This document shows positions 55,151 through 64,000 of a stretch of DNA of 64,000 nt, in pieces. The translations under genes and the position numbers were made by a program. Source of the DNA: Garcia nutans (Eukaryota > Streptophyta > Magnoliopsida > Malpighiales > Euphorbiaceae); NCBI GenBank assembly GCA_947685225.1, contig CANTUV010000002.1, positions 3,906,001-3,970,000 of the forward strand, given 5' to 3'. The notes under the pieces were generated by a model. That model was given only the letters and a program-made list of their open reading frames with translations. It was not told the DNA's origin and made no database searches. Within the stretch, counting starts at the first letter, position 1. Every line of letters begins with the position of its first letter.

Positions 55151-56298
55151 TTAGGTTCGAGATTCTCGGCCTAAGTGAAATTAAAAAGAAAAAGCTTTGA
55201 AAAGTTTAAATAGAAGTAAAAAGGAAAAGTTTTGAAATGAAATTGGTAATACATGCATATGCATTGACACCTAGGTTGGTCTCGGATGTGGCATTATATG
55301 AATTGTAAAAATATTTGTGTTATATGAGATGGATACTAGTGTGTGAATGATGTTTTACATGAAAGTAAAGTCAGAGAAAGGAATGATATGGATTTATATA
55401 AGTTTAATTGATAAATTAAAAAATGGAAATTTATGCAAGTAAAGTGAATTGTTAAATGTGTTGAAGTATAAAGAAATAAAAAGGAGAATAAAATTGAAAT
55501 TGAGTTGAAATCAAATCAAAATAAAAGTATGTACTTTTTCCTTTATACTTTGAATCTCTTTACAATAGAGTTCATGTTGGATTGGCTAGACAGAGGAAAT
55601 ATTATTGAATTGTTAATATTGAAAGATATGTTATTAAAATGAGGAGAGTATGGTGGAATATTGAATGAGTTGATTAGTATAGACAAAGTGTGACTATTTA
55701 AAGTTTGAGGTATATATATAAAGTTAAGGCTTTGTTTAAAGGAAAAAGAGATGATATTGGTTAAGTAAGAATATAAATTGGTATTGTTATTTTAATGCAA
55801 ACATTGTGAGTTCAATGTTAGAAATGTGAGATGCTTGAATATTGTGAAAGCTCATGGTAATGGTGATAATATGTGATATTTGAGATTTTTTCGAAATGAG
55901 CTTGATAATTGTGAAAATTATATGTTTTGATATTGTTTTGTGATATATATACATAAGATGTTTTTAAAGTGATATTAAGAAAAGATGAATTTGGCAAATT
56001 GAAGTTTAAGCAAAGTAGTAAGTTGAAAAGTTAAAGGTTTAGTGGAATTTGATAAAGATTAGTTGGATATTGAAAGTTAAATGTATATTCAATACATGAG
56101 CTAGGTGAAATGACTAATATTGCACATGAAAGTATTATGAATTGAGTAATGTGATTGATAGCATGAGAATTTGTTTTGAAGTAAAAAGGGAAGTGGATAA
56201 GCAAATGAAATGGAGCTATCTTAAGTCATTTTATTATAAAGGGTAAAAATGGATATGGAAGTATATTAAATGTTTTTAAAGACGAAAGTGAAAGAGAT

Positions 56299-56317
56299 GT
56301 CACATTGGTAATATGAC
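56299..56317 (+). other. Conserved hairpin in the E interior
   Basis: GTCACATT, loop GGT, AATATGAC, with one mismatch. Counterpart of 2014-2032 in F. Confidence 0.55.
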
Positions 56318-56660
56318 TAAGATAGATGTGAAGTGTTATTATAGTCAGAATATATATATATGTGTGTGTTGTGTGAATAAATACTTTACATTATATTGGA
56401 AGAATGAGAATGATAGTGTTTAAAAGAAAGTGATAAACATTAAATTTTTATTGAATGTGTGAAAAAAAAATAAAATAAAATAAAAAAAGAGCATGTCATT
56501 AAGTGTATACATGTATATGATATGTGAATTGAGTTTTCAATATGAATGAAATTATGATATATAAACAAATGTATGAATCACATTATGAAGGTGAGTTATG
56601 ATTATGTATGTGGTAAATTATAGAATTAGTGATATGAAAATGATGTTGTGTGTATTAGTG

Positions 56661-56680
56661 GACCTAAGAGAGATTAGGTC
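56661..56680 (+). other. Inverted repeat in the E interior
   Basis: GACCTA and TAGGTC over an 8-base spacer, perfect 6-bp stem. The F counterpart at 2460-2479 differs by one base. Confidence 0.55.
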
Positions 56681-57796
56681 TTGAACTGTGAAGAGTTAGA
56701 TAGATTATGTGATGGAAGTGAGTATAGCATGGATTTGAGTAATATTGGACAGTGGAAATTGTTATAGTGAGTATGGAACTTGATGATTATAATATTTAGA
56801 ATTCCAAAGTATTCACATATGGAAAGTCCTATGTGATTATATATTATAAGAGATTGTAAATGGATTAGAAATGAAGTGATGAATAGAAATTGTATAGAAC
56901 TGCATATGATTGAATATGTATATAGTAATATTGTTGAAACATGAAATAAGTTGACAAAGATCATATAATCGAGAGCAAGTTGGTTTGAAATGGAGTTGGA
57001 ATGTATTAACTTTTGATATAGCAATAATGTAAAGTAGGAATAGGTAATTCTTGAGATACACCATAGCGTTGTATTTGTAGAGATTGAGAATAAAATTATA
57101 AAAGAACAGTATTGATTTGAAAGTTCCAGGCTTGAATATTAATCTCTTAAAGCCATGTGTTTTGTTAAGTATATTTGATCGATTAATTGGTTATCCATGG
57201 ATTTGGATTTTAGATCAAATGATTGTAATACAGATTTGGTAAGATTGAAATTATGTTGAGAAGTATAGTTAAAAGTTATGATGGATAAGTTGTACTTTGT
57301 CATTTTATGTTAAGAATTTGGTTATAATTATGAAGTGAAAGAGAGAAAAGGAATTTATGGAAATGTTTTGAGTTATGAATAATGTGACAAAAAGGTAATT
57401 TAAATAAGTATAACAATGATATGAAATGTGAGGAGATATTAAAAAGGGAGAAATTTTAAAATATGACTGAAAGTTATGCTAAATATGTTTATGGTATATA
57501 ATGAATAAATGAATGGACTTGAGGTTTAAATGAATGAGCTATAGATAGTAAGTATAGTATAAAAGTTTTATGATAATTGGTGGGAATTATATTGAGATAA
57601 TTTGAAGTGATTTGTTATCATGATAATTTGACTAAATATGGATCGGAAGAGATCAGGAATTGTATGTAAGTTTGCCCTAATGGAATTAGGTTATATATAT
57701 ACATATTTGAATATTGTGAAATTTCATGATAGGTTAAATAAATTAATCGTTGGTTGGAATTGAACAAGATTGGAACATGGGTATATTGTGACAGAT

Positions 57797-57810
57797 AGAT
57801 CAATTGATCT
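57797..57810 (+). other. Palindrome in the E interior
   Basis: AGATCAATTGATCT, perfect over 14 bases. Counterpart of 3512-3523 in F. Confidence 0.55.
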
Positions 57811-58502
57811 GGATTTGGCTAAGATTATGAATCATTTTTGAGATTTAATATGTATAGTTGTACTAAGAGTGTAATTGTTTACATGATAATGTATCTGATG
57901 TAAAATGTTAAAGTGTGAATGGACATGAATGAAGGGAGTTATAGTAGTTATAAATCATGATAAAAAGGGAAAAGATTGGTTATTTATAAAATAAGTTGAA
58001 AGGTAATGTATTAATATGTAAGTTAAGTGAAAAAGCATGCTAAAGAAGTAACTCCAATTGTGGAAGATAAGGATCTTGCTATCTATTGAGGTTTGATAAA
58101 TGTCTATTTAGACAGTGATTGTAATGACGGGATAATTAATGCTAAGGTATAAACCAATGATTTTTAAGGTTAAAGTTAAGAGAGTAATTACGAAGAGGTG
58201 AATGAATAAAATATAGTGAAAATAAAGATTGGATGAAGTATAAGTGTACTATAAAATGATTTGATTCTTGTATAAAGATATTAATAAGAAATGTAATGAG
58301 TTCTTTTGAATGTTTGATTAAGGAAGTAATGAGATATATAAACATATAGAATGATGAGTTATGGAATTTAAAGAAGATGGTTGATTCTAAAGGGGAAAGT
58401 TGAAGTTATATGATTTGATGACATAATAACTTAAGCATATAATTAACTTCGTATGGAAGTTAAGATGATATTTTGTTAAGAATGAATTGTTACGGTACTG
58501 AT

Positions 58503-58538
58503 AATTTCTAGGACGAAATTATTTAAGGGGGAGAGAAT
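58503..58538 (+). promoter_or_regulatory. Element E: AGGA-loop hairpin and PPT
   Basis: AATTTCT, loop AGGA, CGAAATT (6 bp plus a T-C mismatch at the loop, 58503-58520), 4 bases, then AAGGGGGAGAGAAT (58525-58538) and the LTR. Confidence 0.8.
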
Positions 58539-61245
58539 TGTAATATCCCAATGTATGCCCTAGAAGTTTTGAATATTATTGTCGTTTTCATTGAATTGAA
58601 TGTATATGTTAATTTGAAAGAGAAAAGCATTTTTAGAGAAAGTGTATATGTTGGGTATATGGTAAAATATATAACATATACATAAGTCAATATCGATGGT
58701 CAATGCAAGAAGATATTTTAATTGTGATATGTGAAATTACCTAATGGGCATATAAGTTAAAAGAGGTTAAGTTAAATGATTGAGGGCAATTAGGTAATTG
58801 CTTGGTTAGAATTGCTTGGTGGAGATTTAAAGAGGAAAAGGGAGTTGGCTTGTGTTATTTTTTTTTCTTTTCTTCTCCATTGTGTGCCGGCTATCCAAGA
58901 GAGGAGAGAGCAAGAGAGGTGTTCTTGATGCTAGAATCAAATTGAAGGAAGAATCAAAGGTTTTGGTTGGAGATTTGTGAAATTTCTTCATCTAAGGTAA
59001 GTACTCTCTTGTTTTCCTTTGGCATTTTGAAGATGTGCTTGATGTGTGTTGTGATTTGTTGATATCATGATTTAGAGTGTTTGAGAAGTGTTTAGAAGTA
59101 TGGAAATTGATTGTGAGTTAAAAAGGTTAAATTGGTGTTGGTTTTGTTTGAAAACGGTAAGTTAAGTGGATGTTGTTATTGAAAGAAGAAGATTGATGTT
59201 GGTTTTTAGGGTTTGATGTGGTAAGTGTTTGAATGTATGGTTGATATAGTGTTAATGTGAATATTGTGATGAATATGTAATAATAACATGAATTACACCC
59301 ATTTGAATGAGATTGTGTTGTGTATAAGTTGTTCTTAATTCAATTAAAGAAGTGTTGGTTATGTTTAGGGTTTTATATATGAGAGACACGGCCAAAATAA
59401 GAATGGAACACGGCCAAGACATAATATTTTTGGGAGACACGGCGAAGTTGAGGGAAGTTTGGCCGTGTTGGATGGATTTTGGAGAGACACGGCCACAAGC
59501 TTGGCCGTGTCCCTTGCCCATGTTTGCCACTGCCTGAATTTTGTTGAGAGACACGGCCGTGTCCCCTTGCCCGTGTCTGCCTCGGCTTGAATTGTAATTG
59601 AGAGACACGGCCACAAGCTTGGCCGTGTCCCTTGATGGTGTTAGCTACTGTGATTGTTTGCTACTTGTCTCACATTGCTTTGATTCCTCAAAGGTCTTGT
59701 TGTACCTAAACTTAAACATAAACTCTCTAAACCCTTTGAAAACAAAGGATGACCTAAACAAATATATGTGGAACATACATTCATATGATGTTGAGAATTA
59801 TAGCATACATTTGATGATATTGATGATACTATATGAACAATGTTATGTGTTATATGAATAATGATATGTTTGCCTAGTTAATGTAATTGATGTTGTATAT
59901 ATCAATGATGGAATATGAAATGTGAATAATATGATGAGATAAATGATTGTGTATTTGAAAGATGAATTGCTATAATGTGGATTGAAATGTGATGTAAAGC
60001 CATTGTGATTGGCTATGATAACTCAAATGTGAAGTGAAGCCATTGTGATTGGCAATGATGATTCAATTGAAAGAAATAAGGCATGTTTGCCTAGATGATG
60101 ATGAGAATTGAAAATGATATTGATGATGAAATAATCAATGAGTTGTGTAGCTACATGCCTAATATGAGTAACAATCTCTTGAAGTTAGGTTGGCTAAGTC
60201 CTTGAAGCATAATTGAGATGTTACAACCCTTGAAGCTAGGTTGGATTGGTTTTTGAAGCCAAGTTGGGTTGATGCTTAGCATGCTTTGCTCCCCTTGAAG
60301 CTTGGTTAAACCTAAATCCTTGAAGCCTAGTTGGGTCTATGATAATGATAAATGTGATGATTAAACCAAAGCGTTAACTCTGAAAATAGAATGACATATT
60401 AGTGTCGTTTGGGCCCGAGTCTGTCTTTGTTGTCAATATGATATACAAATGTTGAAATAAATGAGTAATGAGATCTATGGTTGACTTGTTGGAAATGTGA
60501 TTCATGATTAGTGAATTGTGAATAAAATGATGTTATGAAGTATGTTGTGTAATGTGTGTATTGATATATTGATTGTGAGTGTTAATGATGGATTATGATT
60601 GATGAATTGTTAATAAAACAATGTTATGAAGTATGATGTGTAATGTGTATATTGATATATTGATTATAAGTAATGATGATGGATTGGGGTTGGTGATAAT
60701 GATATGTATATAATATATGAAATTAGTTGAGATATATGAAAGGTGCAATTCAAAAGGAAAAACATAATAAGAAACTAATGGTACATGGAAGTGATATTTC
60801 ATTATATGTTAGTATTTCTATAATGTATGTTTATATATTATATTTGTACTACTAAGCTCTCGGGCTTAGCGCGGATGTGTAATCGCGCAGGTAACTAGGT
60901 GGAAGATATGAAGTCTTTGTTGTGCCACGAGAAGAGTAAGAGTTTGTCGAGACCAACTAGAGGGTGATGCATACATGTATAAAATTTTAATTATGTTGTA
61001 TTTTTTATAAGAGTGTATGTATATGTATAAATGAAGTTTTGATAAAGATAAGATTATGATATATATATGTAAGATCATTAAAAATATAATGATTTGTAAA
61101 TGTTCTTTAAATTAATGTATTGTGGTTTGAACTTTGCTAAAGGTTTTAAAAATGTATCGAAAAGTGACATCCTTATACCTTATATACTTACTGTATGTAT
61201 ACCAGGTGTATGTATAGTACTTATATGAAGTATCGGGGTGTTACA
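58539..61245 (+). mobile_element. Element E: 3' LTR
   Basis: TGTAATATCCCAATG...GGGGTGTTACA, 2,707 bp; GAGGC follows. CACGGCC cluster at 59381-59631, minisatellite about 60180-60335, hairpin pair 60852-60888. Confidence 0.95.
59381..59631. repeat. CACGGCC palindrome cluster in the E 3' LTR
   Basis: Nearly identical to 53231-53481. One arm pair is more perfect here (GACACGGCCACAAGC) than in the 5' LTR (GACATGGCCATAAGC). Confidence 0.9.
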
Positions 61246-64000
61246 GAGGCATCCTACATCTTCTACCATACAATGCCTCATAAGGTGCCATTCTAATACT
61301 TCATTGATGATTGTTGTTATAAGCAAATTCCATCAATGGCAAAAATCTGTCCCAAGTCCCATAGAAATCAATGACACAGCTTCTCAACATATCCTCCAAA
61401 ATTTGTATCACTCTCTCTGACTGTCCATCTATCTGCGGATGAAAAGTTGTGCTAAAATGCAATTGAGAACCCAAAGCACCATGCAAACTCTTCCAAAACC
61501 TTGAAGTTAACCGAGGATCTCGATCAAATACCAAAGAAATTTGGATTCCATGCAACTTCACTATCTTTCTGATATACAGCTCAACCAACTTCTCCAGAGA
61601 ATAGTCCATTCTAACTGGAAGAAAATGAGCTGTCTTTGTCAACCTATCAACAATCACCTAGATGGCATCATGCTTCCTCTGAGTCAATGGCAAACCAGTC
61701 ACAAAATCCATCGTTACACGTTCCCATTTCCACTCAGGCACTGATAAAGGTTGGAGCAACCCTGTAGGAACTTGGTGCTCGGCTTTTACTCTTTGACAAG
61801 TGAGACATTTAGGCACAAACTCCGCTATATCTCTCTTCATACCTGACCACCAATAGTGTTTTTTCAAATCATGATACATCTTGGTACTCCCAGGGCTCAT
61901 AGCAAAAACCGACTGACGTGTTGCCTCCAAAATTATCTTTTTCAATCTTGTATCATTGGGAACACACAATCTATCCTTGTACCAAAGACTACCATCAGCT
62001 CTCACATGAAAATCTCGGCTCTCCCCCTTTTGGCAACCTGATACAACGTTCTGAATTCTTTCATCTGCCAATTGAGACTCTCTAATATGATCCAACAATA
62101 CCGGTCTTAATTGCAAATGAGCTAACAAAGAACCATCATCATATGATTCAAAACTAGCATGCAACGCTCTCAATTCAATAAGCAACGAGAGCGAATAAGC
62201 AGTCAAACCTTCCAAAGACTTCTGACTCAAGGCATTAGTAACAACATTTGCCTTACCAGGATGATAATCAATCAAACAGTCATAGTCTTTAATCAACTCC
62301 AACCACCGTCTCTGCCGAAGATTCAGCTCTCTCTGAACCCCCAAATATTTCAAACTCTTGTGATCTGTAGAGATGAAACATTTCTCCCCATACAAGTAGT
62401 GTCGCCAAATCTTCAAAGCAAACACTATGGCTGCTAACTCCAAATCATGCGTCGGATAATTAAGCTCATGCGGCTTCAACTGCAGAGAAGCATAAGCTAT
62501 GACTCTACCCTTCTGCATCAAAACACATCCTAAACCACTATGTGATGCATCACTGTAAATCACATATGGTTTATCTTCCACAGGCAAGGTAAGAATAGGA
62601 GCTTGAGTCAACATCTCCTTCAACTACTCAAAGCTAGATTAACACTGATCTGTCCACACAAATCTAACTCCCATTCGAAGTAATCTGGTGAGTGGAGTAG
62701 CTATCAAAGAAAAACCTTTCACAAATCGTCGATAATAGCCTGCCAAACCTAGAAAACTTCTAACCTCAGTCACTGTCTTCGGTGGACTCCAATTCAAAAT
62801 AGCTTCAACTTTACTCGGATCAACTCTTATACCATCCGCTGAAACCACATGACCGAGAAAAGTCACTTGATCAAGCCAAAACTCACACTTAGACAGCTTA
62901 ACATACAACTGCTTCTCTCTTAAAGTCTACAATACAATCCGCAAATGCTCGTCATGTTCCTCCTTATTATGCAAATACACCAAAATATCATCAATAAAGA
63001 CCATCACAAACTCATTTAGATAGGGTCTAAACACCCTATTCATCAAATCCATAAAAGTTGCTGGTGCATTCGTTAATCCAAAAGGCATCACCAAAAACTT
63101 ATAATGCCCATACCTTGTGTGGAAAGCTGTCTTAGGTACATCTTCATCTCTAACTCTCAATTGATGGTACCCTGATCTCAAATCAATCTTGGAGAAAATT
63201 GCTGCTCCCTTCAATTGATCAAAGAGATCATCTATCCTAGGAAAAGGATACTTATTCTTGATAGTCACTTTATTCAACTGCCCATAATCGATGCACAATC
63301 TTAAGGTACCATCCTTCTTCTTCACAAACAAAATAGGAGCTCCCCACGGAGAAACACTAGGGTGAACAAACCCTTTATCCAATAACTCCTGCAACTGCAC
63401 CTTCAACTCTCTCAACTCAGCAAGTTCCATTCGATAGAGAGTAATAGAGATGGGAGTGGTACCAGGCAATAAATCGATACCAAACTCAACCTCTCTTTCA
63501 GGGGGTAGCCCTGGCAACTCCTCAGGAAAAATATCTGGGAATTCAGCAACTGTGGGTATACTATCAAGTTGAGAACCCACTACTCTAATATCTACCACAT
63601 GAGCAAGATAAGCGTCACACCATTTTCAAATCAACCTCCTAGCTGCAATAGCTGAAACAAACATAGATGCAAGATGCCTCTGCTCACTAGATACCATGAC
63701 ACTTCTACCATCACCAGTTCTCAAGGTAACACACTTCTTCTGACAATCTACCACAGCTCCATGTTTAGACAACCAATCCATGCCTAAGATCACATCATAC
63801 TCTTTAAAAGGCATTTCAATCAAATCACTAAGAAACTCCTCACCTTGCACCACAACTGAACTATCTCGGTGCACCTTGCTAACTATCACACTATGCCCTA
63901 AAGGATTTGTCAACAAGACATCAAATCTTAGGGACTCTGAATGCAATTCAGTCACAGGCAAGATAGATGCACTTATGTATGAATGCGTAGATCCTAGATC
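61246..64000 (-). pseudogene. Element D pol: protease, reverse transcriptase, RNase H, integrase core (runs off the window)
   Basis: Minus strand, entering at 64000 within protease (DLGSTHSYIS, then VILGMDWLSKHGAVVDC). RT has EFPDIFPEELPGLPP, WGAPILFVKKKDGTLRLCID, YHQLRVRDEDVPKTAF and FIDD (62987-62998). Then FLGHVVSADGIRVDP, RNase H (SDASHSGLGCVLMQ, STDHKSLKYL), an H-H-C-C zinc region ending CLTCQRVK, and an integrase core with D in TMDFVTGLP, D in DRDPRLTS and E in GQSERVIQ. In-frame stops lie at 63626, 62927, 62639, shortly upstream of 62623, 61658 and 61301. The order and the chromodomain at 51810 identify a Tekay/del chromovirus. The frame continues past the E insertion. Confidence 0.93.

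Larger units (their letters stand above)
55132..58538 (+). mobile_element. Element E: coding-free internal region
   Basis: 3.4 kb without RT, integrase or gag motifs; the best frames are short chance ones. Blocks shared with F's interior occur in the same order: GTCACATTGG hairpin (56299), GACCTAAGAGAGATTAGGTC hairpin (56661-56680), AGATCAATTGATCT palindrome (57797-57810). Between these blocks the two interiors have drifted. Confidence 0.8.
52390..61245 (+). mobile_element. Element E: coding-free (LARD-like) retrotransposon in D's integrase
   Basis: 8,856 bp with LTRs of 2,742 and 2,707 bp that look about 97-98% identical by eye, tRNA-Met PBS, AGGA-loop hairpin, PPT and an exact GAGGC duplication. 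The 3.4 kb interior has no coding. The LTR end, PBS, hairpin and PPT are Tekay-like and related to D and F, so mobilisation by a Tekay-like element is likely. By its position in D it is younger than D. Confidence 0.95.

Noticed and set aside
56674..58345. Several minus-strand frames of 60-116 codons in E's interior
   Set aside because: Opposite to the element's sense, AT-rich, no counterpart in F.

Overview
This window is AT-rich plant nuclear DNA made almost entirely of nested LTR retrotransposons. The Athila-like, Tat/Ogre-like, chromodomain (Tekay/del-like) and copia families, and a hAT element, point to a flowering plant, probably a dicot; I cannot name the species. I find no host gene, tRNA, rRNA or CRISPR array. 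Every polyprotein reading frame is broken, so all coding calls are pseudogenes.

Layout. 1-6246: element F, a coding-free (LARD-like) relative of Tekay elements, 5' LTR cut by the window edge. 6248-11720: remains of a Tat/Ogre-like element (gag relic, long spacer with a minisatellite, 3' PPT, LTR, PBS-like junction). 11720-12225 and 23830-24592: a chromovirus gag relic and LTR-like sequence, split by element A. 12226-23824: element A, minus strand, Athila-like with gag and protease only (TSD TGGAC); its 3' part holds a 1.67 kb tandem duplication, one copy of which carries a 1.0 kb hAT element. 24593-28487: element B, minus strand, 3' part of an Athila-like element with an ATHILA ORF-1 type ORF3. 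From 28488 past the window end: element D, minus-strand Tekay-like, inserted in B. D's 3' LTR is split by element C (29563-50413, minus-strand Athila-like with gag-pro-pol-ORF3, TSD ATTTA). C is split by a plus-strand copia element (32009-40313, TSD CATTA). D's integrase is split by element E (52390-61245, plus strand, coding-free like F, TSD GAGGC). The deepest stack is B > D > C > copia, four levels.

The most interesting signals are in non-coding DNA. (1) All six Athila-like and Tekay-like elements carry a short hairpin with an AGGA-type loop just upstream of the polypurine tract; stems differ between families but pairing is kept. (2) Each Athila-like element has two such hairpin-PPT modules, one at the 3' LTR (GCTTG stem) and one about 1-1.7 kb upstream (CATTG stem), as if there were a second plus-strand primer. 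(3) Clusters of GC-rich palindromic CACGGCC/GGCCGTG or CACGCCC/GGGCGTG motifs occur in LTRs of both lineages and inside C. (4) LTRs of D, E and F share a candidate intron: donor GTAAGT, then a conserved hairpin and a GCAG/CTCAG acceptor. (5) The coding-free interiors of E and F share short palindromes and hairpins.

Coordinates, TSDs and motifs were read directly. Family names rest on recognised protein motifs and element architecture. Functions proposed for the hairpins, palindromes and introns are inference.
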